Both the position numbers and the translations under genes were made by a program. From positions 1-7,592 of the forward strand of contig JAQBPF010000397.1 of assembly GCA_028287665.1 (NCBI GenBank): 7,592 nucleotides of DNA, read 5' to 3'. The notes beneath the pieces were generated by a model. It was not told the DNA's origin, made no database searches, and worked only from the letters and a program-made list of their open reading frames with translations. Below, in pieces: positions 1 to 5,244 of this stretch (the first letter of the stretch is position 1; the number at the start of each line of letters is the position of its first letter). The stretch is from Deinococcus sp. Its GTDB lineage: Bacteria; Deinococcota; Deinococci; Deinococcales; Deinococcaceae.

Positions 1-102
1 CTCTACCTTCAGGGAGGCGGCGCGGTCACGGCTGCTGCGCCCATCAAAATAGATGCCCTGAATCTGCACGCTGATCAACGGTTGGGTGTCCTGGCCTGAC
101 AT
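1..102 (-). CDS. N-terminus of M48-family metallopeptidase-like protein (partial, cut by window edge)
   Basis: Only the first 34 codons are present, running off the left edge. The ATG at 102-100 overlaps by one base the TGA (104-102) of the upstream DUF898 gene (TGATG), which points to translational coupling. Residues 17-26 read IYFDGRSSRD. A Y-[FY]-DGR-S-S/A-R stretch followed by a short beta strand (here ASLKVE) is how many bacterial M48 metallopeptidases begin, in a small domain ahead of the membrane-embedded HExxH protease. DUF898 genes are often followed by such an M48 gene, and this supports the call. The catalytic HExxH lies outside the window, so the protease identity is inferred from the N-terminal motif and the neighbour only. 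Confidence 0.6.
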   Translation of the reverse strand, partial: MSGQDTQPLISVQIQGIYFDGRSSRDRAASLKVE

Positions 103-1295
103 CAGAACCCCAGATTAATGTCGAGAAGCTCGGTGGCGGCCTCACCTAAAGCGTTCTCATTGGGCGTCACATCGGCGGCAAAGTCATCCAGACTGGCGAT
201 GGCCAGAACCCGGACGCCTTCCAACAGATAGCGGGTCCGGCGCACGGCGGCCCAGGGGGTCGCCAGCCCCAGCGTGATCACCTGAACGGCGGCGTTGCTG
301 AGGCCGATCCAGGCCAGCATCCAGGGACTGAAGGTGGCCTGAGTCCGGATCACACCGCCCAGTTCGATGCTGTTGAGCACCAGCTTCAGTGTGGCTCCAC
401 GGATGTACTGCCAGGCCAGCGAATAGGCGGCCAGGAAGGCCAGATACAGCACGGCAATTCCAGCGAAAGCCCCCAAAAACCCGGCCTCGCCAACCGCAGA
501 GAAGGGGTCGTCGGAGGTCAGCAGGGCAAAGCCAGCGATCACCGGCACGGCCAGCACGACCACTGCGCCGATCACCAGGCCCAACCCCGTGAGGCCAACG
601 ATGTAAAAGTTGCCCACATCGCCCCGGAAGGTGGCGCGGGCACGGCCATAGGCGGCATGTTCGACCTGATAGCGCCGCTGCATGAACCACGCCCACGGCA
701 GGGCCAAACTGCTGGACAGACCCGCCACGATGTTGGCCACGCCGTAGGCCACATAGGCTCCACGGGGCCCTCCATGAAAGCGGAAATGCAGGCCCCGGTG
801 CGCGGTGCTGGCGGCCAGAAAGCGCATCGATTTCATGACCAGCCAGGGATACAGGCACACGAAACCGAGGCCGATGATGCCTGCCACCCATTCCCAGCCC
901 TGAAACTGCACATTGGTGGCCAGCGTATAGGTGCCGAAAAACGCCGCCACGATCAGGTAGCCGCGCAGCAGGGCCACCGGGTTGGCGGTGTACTCGAAGT
1001 TCTGGCCGTCGATCCAGGTGTGGCCGTAAAAATACTGCCGTGTCCTGACCCTGGCCCACGGCAGATACAGTCCCAGCGTGACGATGCTGAGCGCCGTATT
1101 GACGATCCACAGCCGGAAAAATTCGCCTGCCGACCCACTGAACGACGCGGGGTAGGCACTGATGGTGGGCACGGGCGGCGCTGAAGGTACCTGGCCATCT
1201 CGGCCCAATTTGGTCAGGGAAACAGGGGGCGCAGAAGCCGCCAGCAGGGCCGCAGCATCCAGATGCTCTGGCGTGGGCGAAGACGGGTCAGACAT
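102..1295 (-). CDS. YjgN/DUF898 family multipass inner-membrane protein
   Basis: A 397-aa protein of unknown biochemical function. Residues 1-50 are a soluble Pro/Ala-rich tail. After that come about seven hydrophobic segments, roughly at 60-82, 107-127, 136-157, 181-205, 230-259, 271-297 and 325-350. The family signature is clear: a G-x-GE-x-F opening (57-59), then N66 and TLGLYLPWARVR (73-84) followed by YFYG. A P-W-x(6-8)-R-[YF] unit recurs at 150-159 (PWLVMKSMRF), 200-209 (PWAWFMQRRY) and 347-356 (PWAAVRRTRY), which is the repeated architecture expected of DUF898. The start at 1295 is favoured by a TAGACT box exactly 6 nt upstream and no Shine-Dalgarno, consistent with a leaderless mRNA. 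It is probably co-transcribed with the overlapping M48-like gene. Family assignment is strong; function is unknown. Confidence 0.88.
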   Translation of the reverse strand: MSDPSSPTPEHLDAAALLAASAPPVSLTKLGRDGQVPSAPPVPTISAYPASFSGSAGEFFRLWIVNTALSIVTLGLYLPWARVRTRQYFYGHTWIDGQNFEYTANPVALLRGYLIVAAFFGTYTLATNVQFQGWEWVAGIIGLGFVCLYPWLVMKSMRFLAASTAHRGLHFRFHGGPRGAYVAYGVANIVAGLSSSLALPWAWFMQRRYQVEHAAYGRARATFRGDVGNFYIVGLTGLGLVIGAVVVLAVPVIAGFALLTSDDPFSAVGEAGFLGAFAGIAVLYLAFLAAYSLAWQYIRGATLKLVLNSIELGGVIRTQATFSPWMLAWIGLSNAAVQVITLGLATPWAAVRRTRYLLEGVRVLAIASLDDFAADVTPNENALGEAATELLDINLGF

Positions 1296-1307
1296 AGGGG
1301 CAGTCTA
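1296..1307 (-). promoter_or_regulatory. Candidate leaderless promoter (-10) of the DUF898 gene
   Basis: On the minus strand TAGACT (1307-1302) is followed by GCCCCT and then the ATG at 1295. A TANNNT box 6 nt before a start codon puts transcription initiation at or next to the A of ATG. No Shine-Dalgarno is present. I see no good -35 hexamer at 16-18 nt; a CTGACA lies 21 nt upstream. Confidence 0.5.
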
Positions 1308-1373
1308 GGGTGTGAACGCGCCGCAGCCTGTCAGATGTGTGGTGCTGGCCTCGGGGGGCCCTGCACAGACCGG

Positions 1374-1403
1374 AAAGCGGGGCCGCCTCAACACGCGCCC
1401 CGC
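1374..1403 (-). terminator. Candidate rho-independent terminator of the cold-shock gene
   Basis: The perfect inverted repeat GCGGGGC (1377-1383) / GCCCCGC (1397-1403) leaves a 13-nt loop. Read on the minus strand it is followed by TTT (1376-1374). It sits 59 nt beyond the csp stop codon and upstream of the DUF898 promoter, where a terminator is expected. The T tract is only three bases long, so efficiency is uncertain. Confidence 0.45.
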
Positions 1404-1462
1404 AGAGACGTTGAATGTCTTGGACCTTCCGCTCAGCTGACCAATATTCCAGGTCGGCAGGC

Positions 1463-1726
1463 TTACCAGCGGCTGCCGCCCCGGCTCTCGCTCTGGCCGC
1501 CCATCGGCGCGGGTGCGGCCTGGGTCACCACCACATTTTTGGCCTGTGGGCCTTTGCTGCCCTGTCCGGCTTCCACTTCAAACTCGACCTCATCGCCCTC
1601 GTTCAGCTTGCGAAATCCGCCGCTCTGAATGGCGCTGTAGTGTACGAATACGTCGGGATTGCCAGGATGTTCGATGAATCCGTAGCCCTTCTCGACGTTG
1701 AACCACTTCACTCGACCTTGAGCCAT
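1463..1726 (-). CDS. cspA: Cold-shock domain protein (CspA family)
   Basis: An 87-aa single cold-shock domain (five-stranded OB fold) that binds single-stranded RNA and DNA, usually as an RNA chaperone. The start [10 protein letters not shown] is typical. RNP1 is KGYGFI (13-18) and RNP2 is VFVHYS (26-31), so the aromatic nucleic-acid-binding face (W8, F17, F27, H29) is intact. The domain ends near residue 69; residues 70-87 form a Pro/Gly/Ser/Arg tail ending in RW. A longer in-frame ATG exists at 1765. The ATG at 1726 is chosen because AAGGAGAG lies directly before it and because the first in-domain residues match the family. The gene is alone in its unit, with a candidate terminator behind and a long AT-richer leader region in front. 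The symbol is by family resemblance; species may carry several paralogues. Confidence 0.95.
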   Translation of the reverse strand: MAQGRVKWFNVEKGYGFIEHPGNPDVFVHYSAIQSGGFRKLNEGDEVEFEVEAGQGSKGPQAKNVVVTQAAPAPMGGQSESRGGSRW

Positions 1727-1728
1727 AA

Positions 1729-1736
1729 CTCTCCTT
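1729..1736 (-). promoter_or_regulatory. Strong Shine-Dalgarno of the cold-shock gene
   Basis: AAGGAGAG on the minus strand, with the AAGGAG core ending 4 nt before the ATG at 1726. This is the strongest Shine-Dalgarno in the window and it decides the start codon over the in-frame ATG at 1765. Confidence 0.85.
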
Positions 1737-1816
1737 ACATCTCCACGAACCCGCCGCCCAGCCACTGGCCCTCTGGGTCAGCGCCGCCAGATGGGGCAAG
1801 ATTTGAGACAGTGAGC

Positions 1817-1825
1817 AGTATGGCA
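1817..1825 (-). promoter_or_regulatory. Weak candidate csp promoter (extended -10)
   Basis: On the minus strand TGC is followed directly by CATACT (1822-1817), an extended -10 pattern. Initiation about 7 nt further on would give a 5' UTR of roughly 85 nt. There is no convincing -35 (a TTGGCA is 21 nt upstream), and other AT-rich stretches up to about 1910 could serve instead. Confidence 0.25.
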
Positions 1826-1883
1826 TGAGGCCCTGCCAGTCACTGCCAAAAATACGCGAAACATTAAAGCAATTCTGTGGACT

Positions 1884-1910
1884 GATATGACTGTGAAACA
1901 AGTCAGTATC
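1884..1910. repeat. Bulged inverted repeat (hairpin or operator) upstream of csp
   Basis: GATATGACT (1884-1892) pairs with AGTCAGTATC (1901-1910) with one bulged base, leaving an 8-nt loop GTGAAACA. This makes a nine-base-pair imperfect stem in an otherwise unstructured AT-richer stretch, about 160-185 nt upstream of the csp start. It could be a protein-binding palindrome or, if the csp transcript starts upstream of it, part of a structured cold-shock leader. It is not followed by a T tract, so I do not call it a terminator. Confidence 0.4.
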
Positions 1911-2093
1911 CCGGCTGTTTTTAGCAAGAAAGTGGCGTTTATCTCCGGCTTCTGCGCTCCATACTTGTCATGTATCTGACTTGAAGAATACCAAAACTGG
2001 TCTTCTGCCTGTCAGCTCAACCTGAGCGCTCTTTTCTGTTGGCAATTCCCGAACAGTTGCGGTGAGGTGGCCAACTGGGTGGCGGCTCATGCG

Positions 2094-2105
2094 TATACTC
2101 CACGC
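2094..2105 (+). promoter_or_regulatory. Candidate leaderless promoter (-10) of the Nudix operon
   Basis: TATACT (2094-2099) is one base off the TATAAT consensus and is followed by CCACGC and the ATG at 2106. No Shine-Dalgarno lies between box and start. The spacing implies initiation at the ATG itself, and it rules against the upstream in-frame GTG at 2067. No clear -35 is seen. Confidence 0.6.
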
Positions 2106-2531
2106 ATGACGGCGGCGCACAACAGCTCTTCTCCGGCCATGCCCGCCATCAGCGGCGCGGGCGGTGTGGTTTTCGATCCCCTGGGCCACGTGCTCCTGGT
2201 GCGCTACCGGGGCAGTGGTGCCTGGGCGTTCCCCAAAGGACACGTCGAAGAGGGCGAAACCTTTGAGCAGACCGCCGTGCGTGAGGTTCAGGAAGAGACG
2301 GGCGTCCGTGCCAGCGTGGTGGCGCCCCTGACCACGACCCGCTACACCAACGACTGGGGCGAGGCCCGCGAGATTCACTGGTTCAGAATGCAGGTGGAGG
2401 CCGCCGCCACCGCCCTGGAAGATACCTTTGCAGAGGGAGGATTTGTCGAGTCGGGCACTGCCCTGACCCTGCTTTCCTATCCTGAAGATCAACAGCTCTT
2501 GCGTGCCGCGCTCGCCCAGTTGGGTGGGTAA
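2106..2531 (+). CDS. Nudix hydrolase, likely diadenosine polyphosphate (Ap6A-type) hydrolase
   Basis: A 141-aa single-domain Nudix protein. The catalytic box is complete at residues 45-67: G45-x5-E51-x7-R59-E60-V61-x-E63-E64-x-G66-V67, with E63 and E64 as expected metal ligands. The surroundings, GAGGVVF (17-23), FPKGH (42-46), TRYxND, REIHWF and a C-terminal YPEDQxLL, match from memory the Thermus Ndx1-type enzymes that split Ap6A and Ap5A into ATP plus ADP or AMP species. That substrate is inferred from family resemblance. An in-frame GTG at 2067 would add 13 residues, but the TATACT box 6 nt before the ATG at 2106 falls inside that extension, so 2106 is preferred. It is the first gene of a tight three-gene plus-strand operon. 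Confidence 0.9.
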   Translation: MTAAHNSSSPAMPAISGAGGVVFDPLGHVLLVRYRGSGAWAFPKGHVEEGETFEQTAVREVQEETGVRASVVAPLTTTRYTNDWGEAREIHWFRMQVEAAATALEDTFAEGGFVESGTALTLLSYPEDQQLLRAALAQLGG

Positions 2532-2542
2532 GCCGCATTTTC

Positions 2543-2547
2543 GGAGG
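2543..2547 (+). promoter_or_regulatory. Shine-Dalgarno of the gamma-carbonic-anhydrase-like gene
   Basis: GGAGG ends 4 nt before the ATG at 2552, inside the 20-nt gap after the Nudix stop. An internal ribosome-binding site here, against a leaderless first gene, fits an operon in which only downstream genes use Shine-Dalgarno initiation. Confidence 0.7.
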
Positions 2548-2551
2548 CCGA

Positions 2552-3073
2552 ATGCCGCTCTACGCTCTCGCCGAATTGTTGCCTGACATCCACCCCAGCG
2601 CCTTTATTGCGCCCAGTGCCGACCTGATTGGGCGCGTCAATGTGGCCGCCGATGCCAGCGTGTGGTTTGGCGCGGTGGTGCGCGGCGACCTTGAACCCGT
2701 CCACATAGGACCGGGGTGCAATGTCCAGGATGGAGCCGTTCTGCACACCGATCCCGGTTTTCCCTGCACACTGGAAGGCGGGGTGACGGTGGGCCACCGC
2801 GCGGTGGTGCACGGTGCCCACTGCGGCGCAGGCAGTCTGGTCGGCATGGGGGCCATCATGCTCAACGGCAGCCGACTGGGAGAAGGCGCGGTGCTGGGTG
2901 CGGGTGCGCTGCTGCCCGAGGGCCGGGAAGTGCCCGCTGGGATGCTGGCCGTGGGTATTCCGGCGCGGGTGATAGGGCCAGTGCAGGCGCCTGCCAACGC
3001 CGACAGGTACGTGCAACAGGCCCGGCGTTACCGTGCAGAATTGCGGGCCGCGCAGCCTGAGGCTGGGGCATGA
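2552..3073 (+). CDS. Gamma-carbonic anhydrase-like protein (left-handed beta-helix, YrdA/CamH type)
   Basis: A 173-aa protein built of hexapeptide repeats that form a left-handed parallel beta-helix, normally a trimer with metal sites between subunits. The three metal-binding histidines are present: H65 (LHTD), H82 and H87 (GHRAVVHG). Other conserved active-site residues are present too: R44 and D46 (VRGD), Q59 and D60 (VQDG). The acidic-loop glutamate of the archaeal Cam enzyme is not evident, which places it with CamH/YrdA-like proteins. Whether it hydrates CO2 or has another role is unsettled for many of these. A C-terminal helix (about 145-173) follows the coil. Its TGA overlaps the next gene's ATG (ATGA, 3070-3073), indicating coupled translation with the 364-aa protein. 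Confidence 0.9.
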   Translation: MPLYALAELLPDIHPSAFIAPSADLIGRVNVAADASVWFGAVVRGDLEPVHIGPGCNVQDGAVLHTDPGFPCTLEGGVTVGHRAVVHGAHCGAGSLVGMGAIMLNGSRLGEGAVLGAGALLPEGREVPAGMLAVGIPARVIGPVQAPANADRYVQQARRYRAELRAAQPEAGA

Positions 3074-4164
3074 CCGGACGAGACGACGCCCGCAAACGCG
3101 CTGGCGGACGCAACGGGGATAAGAAAGCCCGGCGCCCGGACCAGCCCGCCGACCAGCCCTCAGAGGCCGACCTGTCCGTCAAGCCAGTGATCAACCCTGT
3201 TCCTATTCCTGTGGGCAAAGGGCCCCGGAAGACCGTTGTGCTTCCTTCTCCGGAGGGAACTGGAGGAGACGTGCAGGCCGGTTCCAGTGGGGGAGGGGAG
3301 CTGAGCAACACCGTTGTCCCGGTGCCCGAGGGTGTGCCTCTGGCGGGCAGCGACGCCCCTTCCGAAAGTCAGAATTACGATGGGCAAGACGATCTGGCCG
3401 ACCCGACGCCCGAACTGGTGCCTATGTTTCCCGGTGCAGCGCCGTTTCTGGCCCGGTTTCTGCCCTACTCGCCGCCCACCCATGCGGGCCTGAATCAGAA
3501 TTTCTGTGACCTGCACGCCTTCCTGAAATATCTGCATGAGGCGGCGTGGTACGGCTACCTGCACGCTAGCCTGGGCGATCAAACGGCCTATGTGCTGCTG
3601 TTCGAGGGCCGCACGGTAACGGCCGCCGCCGCGAGCGCCACAGGCGAGCAGGCCCTGGGCGAACTGCTGAATCTGTACGAGCAGGGCGCGGCGCTCAGTG
3701 CCCATCCGCTTCCGGCGGTGCTGGCCCACGTGCTCAGCGGGATTGGCAACCGCGCCTGGAAATTCAACCTGACCGAAGACTTTACAGGGCTGCACGCCCG
3801 GCCCACCGGAGCCATCTTCTATGCCCGCGGCGAGATCGTGGCCACCCTGCCCGCCACCCTGCCGTATGAAGGCGCGTTTCCAGCTCCGTTGCGCCCACAG
3901 ACGTTGATCTTGCCGCGCAGTCTGGCGGGCTGGGCGCACCATCAGTACACGCTGACCCTGCGTGGCCGCGACGCCATGAACGCCATCACGGGCGTGTATC
4001 AGCAGTTCCGCACGCAGCATGGCCTGGCAGGGATCGCCTTTTTGCGTGCCCTGGGCGAAAACCTGACCCCCGCCGAATATGCCATGCGGAGCGACGTGGC
4101 CCTCCATGACCTGGAGCCACTGGTGCAGGAATTTCTTAAAACAGGCTGCGTCCGCGAGATCTGA
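3070..4164 (+). CDS. Hypothetical protein with disordered N-terminal half-linker and folded C-terminal domain
   Basis: I do not recognise this 364-aa protein. Residues 1-30 are strongly basic (nine Arg/Lys by residue 22). Residues 30-118 are Pro/Gly/Ser/Glu-rich and probably disordered, with a short duplicated motif: TVVLPSPEG (55-63) and TVVPVPEG (81-88). A folded region runs from about 120 to the end. Within it, residues 145-215 (helix, then strands around GYLHASLGD and AYVLLFEGR, then a helix starting at GEQALGEL) loosely resemble the PATAN/DUF4388 pattern of small ligand or signalling domains; this is speculative. No signal peptide or membrane segment is seen, so it is likely cytoplasmic. 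GAGG 7 nt upstream supports the start, which overlaps the previous stop by 4 nt. Its place suggests co-expression with the gamma-CA-like protein. Confidence 0.85.
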   Translation: MTGRDDARKRAGGRNGDKKARRPDQPADQPSEADLSVKPVINPVPIPVGKGPRKTVVLPSPEGTGGDVQAGSSGGGELSNTVVPVPEGVPLAGSDAPSESQNYDGQDDLADPTPELVPMFPGAAPFLARFLPYSPPTHAGLNQNFCDLHAFLKYLHEAAWYGYLHASLGDQTAYVLLFEGRTVTAAAASATGEQALGELLNLYEQGAALSAHPLPAVLAHVLSGIGNRAWKFNLTEDFTGLHARPTGAIFYARGEIVATLPATLPYEGAFPAPLRPQTLILPRSLAGWAHHQYTLTLRGRDAMNAITGVYQQFRTQHGLAGIAFLRALGENLTPAEYAMRSDVALHDLEPLVQEFLKTGCVREI

Positions 4165-4199
4165 TCTGGCAGAGTGCCCGCGCCTGGGCTGGCCCGGTG
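4165..4199. other. Short convergent gap between the 364-aa gene and ispH
   Basis: Only 35 bp separate two stop codons facing each other. A small GC hairpin is possible (CTGGG 4184-4188 / CCCGG 4193-4197, 4-nt loop, one G-T pair), but no T tract follows on either strand, so I see no convincing intrinsic terminator. Transcripts from the two sides may overlap at their 3' ends. Confidence 0.4.
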
Positions 4200-5198
4200 T
4201 CAGCGCATGGTGCGGGGCAGTTCCTGCGTGGCAAGAATCTTCTTCGGTTCACGGAACTCTATGTTCTCCCATTCGCCTTCCTCAATGACCTCCAGGGCCG
4301 GATTCAGTTGGCGAAAGTGTGCCACGAGATTCTGGACCAGATCGTCGGGCGTGCTGGCCGCACTGGTGATCCCCACCGCCCTGACCCCACTGAGGTCCAG
4401 AGTCACCACGTCGGTATCGGTTTCCAGCCGGTAGGCGCGGCCACAGGTATCGGCGGCCAGTTCCAGCAGTCTCATGCCGTTGCTGGAATGCGTGCTGGTC
4501 AGGACCAGAAAGGCGTCCACGTTGGGCGCGATGTTCTTCACGGCGTCCTGACGGTTTTTGGTGGCGTAACACAGGTCTTCGCTGGGCGGTACCACCAGGG
4601 CCGGGAAGCGGGCCTTCAGGATATCCACCGTGCGGCGGGTGTCATCGACGCTGAGGGTGGTCTGGGTCAGCACCACCACCCGTTCGGGATCGGGCACCTC
4701 GACGGTGTGCGGGTCGTGCAGACCTTCTCCAGTTTTGCCGAGCACGCCCACCAGGACGGTGTTGTCGGGCGCTTCTCCGCGTGTGCCGATGACTTCCTGA
4801 TGTCTGGCACTGTCACCAATCAGCAGGATGGTGTAGCCCTCTCGTGCATACTTTTTGGCCTCGGTATGCACCTTGGTCACCAGGGGGCAGGTGGCGTCTA
4901 TGGTGGCCAGACCCAGTTGCCGCGCCCGCTCGCGCACCAGCGGGCTGATGCCGTGGGCGCTAAAAACTACTGTTTCGCTGCCAGCGGGCAGGGCGTCTAT
5001 GTTGTCCAGACTCTCCACAAAATGAACGCCGCCCTGCTGTTCCAGCCGCTCGACCACCGTGTGGTTATGCACGATGGAATGGTAAACGGTCACGGGCTTG
5101 GCTTCCTCGCGGGCGGCCCGCTCGACAGCGCCAATCGCCATGACCACGCCCGCGCAAAAGCCGCGTGGCTTGGCCAGATACACCCGTTCAACTGTCAT
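4200..5198 (-). CDS. ispH: 4-hydroxy-3-methylbut-2-enyl diphosphate reductase (IspH/LytB)
   Basis: A 332-aa cytoplasmic iron-sulfur enzyme that reduces HMBPP to isopentenyl and dimethylallyl diphosphate, the last MEP-pathway step. It feeds carotenoids, menaquinone and undecaprenyl lipids. The three cluster cysteines are C15 (GFCAG), C104 (DATCPLV) and C210 ([10 protein letters not shown]). Substrate-binding motifs are also present: H44 in IVHN, SAHG (80-83), H133-E135, LTQTTLS (177-183) and [10 protein letters not shown]. It is slightly longer than the 316-aa E. coli enzyme. The frame stays open upstream to an ATG at 5309, inside the PLD gene. The ATG at 5198 is chosen because [15 protein letters not shown] is the normal family N-terminus and GAGAGGT lies 9 nt upstream. 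It lies 46 nt behind the PLD gene on the same strand and converges with the 364-aa protein gene. Confidence 0.97.
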   Translation of the reverse strand: MTVERVYLAKPRGFCAGVVMAIGAVERAAREEAKPVTVYHSIVHNHTVVERLEQQGGVHFVESLDNIDALPAGSETVVFSAHGISPLVRERARQLGLATIDATCPLVTKVHTEAKKYAREGYTILLIGDSARHQEVIGTRGEAPDNTVLVGVLGKTGEGLHDPHTVEVPDPERVVVLTQTTLSVDDTRRTVDILKARFPALVVPPSEDLCYATKNRQDAVKNIAPNVDAFLVLTSTHSSNGMRLLELAADTCGRAYRLETDTDVVTLDLSGVRAVGITSAASTPDDLVQNLVAHFRQLNPALEVIEEGEWENIEFREPKKILATQELPRTMR

Positions 5199-5206
5199 TT
5201 GCCTTG

Positions 5207-5228
5207 ACCTCTCACATTGCCCAGTGTA
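5207..5228 (-). promoter_or_regulatory. Candidate ispH -10 box and ribosome-binding site
   Basis: On the minus strand TACACT (5228-5223) fits TANNNT, and GAGAGGT (5213-5207) follows as a Shine-Dalgarno 8-9 nt before the ATG at 5198. This would give a leader of about 18 nt and let ispH be transcribed independently of the PLD gene upstream. The ribosome-binding site is fairly convincing; the promoter is weak because no -35 is evident. Confidence 0.4.
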
Positions 5229-5244
5229 GGTCCAAGCTGGCTGC

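Larger units (their letters stand above)
1741..2093. other. Non-coding divergent spacer between csp and the Nudix operon
   Basis: About 350 bp without a supportable gene on either strand. The part from about 1800 to 2050 is visibly richer in A+T than the coding DNA around it. It should hold the csp promoter and leader on the minus strand and upstream elements of the Nudix promoter on the plus strand. The clearest structure is the bulged inverted repeat at 1884-1910. A weaker one is GAAG(AAT)ACCA / TGGTCTTC at 1983-2005. Possible short reading frames here lack both family features and convincing start signals. No tRNA or recognisable riboswitch is seen. Confidence 0.6.

Noticed and set aside
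1433..1440. Palindrome TCAGCTGA behind csp
   Set aside because: Eight bases with no extension of symmetry; likely chance.
1727..1765. N-terminal extension of the cold-shock protein from the ATG at 1765
   Set aside because: It would read through the strong Shine-Dalgarno at 1729-1736 and adds Arg-rich residues ahead of a start that already matches the family.
1960..1990. Possible radiation/desiccation response motif (palindrome of the TTATGTCA-x-TGACATAA type)
   Set aside because: TTGTCATGTATCTGAC shares only fragments of the motif and is not palindromic; no other gene in the window has a match by eye.
1983..2005. Inverted repeat GAAG(AAT)ACCA / TGGTCTTC
   Set aside because: Two four-base-pair arms with a 3-nt bulge are too weak to call as a feature without conservation; noted only in the spacer description.
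2067..2105. Upstream GTG start for the Nudix protein
   Set aside because: The 13 extra residues would be encoded across the TATACT promoter box, and the extension is not needed for the Nudix fold.
3160..4107. 315-aa minus-strand open frame opposite the 364-aa gene
   Set aside because: I considered it because the sense gene is unrecognised. The plus frame has operon spacing, a Shine-Dalgarno and a sensible globular C-terminus; the minus frame is Arg/Gly/Gln-rich with no start signal and no family features.
4197..5207. 336-aa plus-strand open frame opposite ispH
   Set aside because: It is antisense to a gene with full IspH motifs. Its translation is rich in Gly/His/Gln with no domain pattern, typical of the complementary frame of GC-rich coding DNA.
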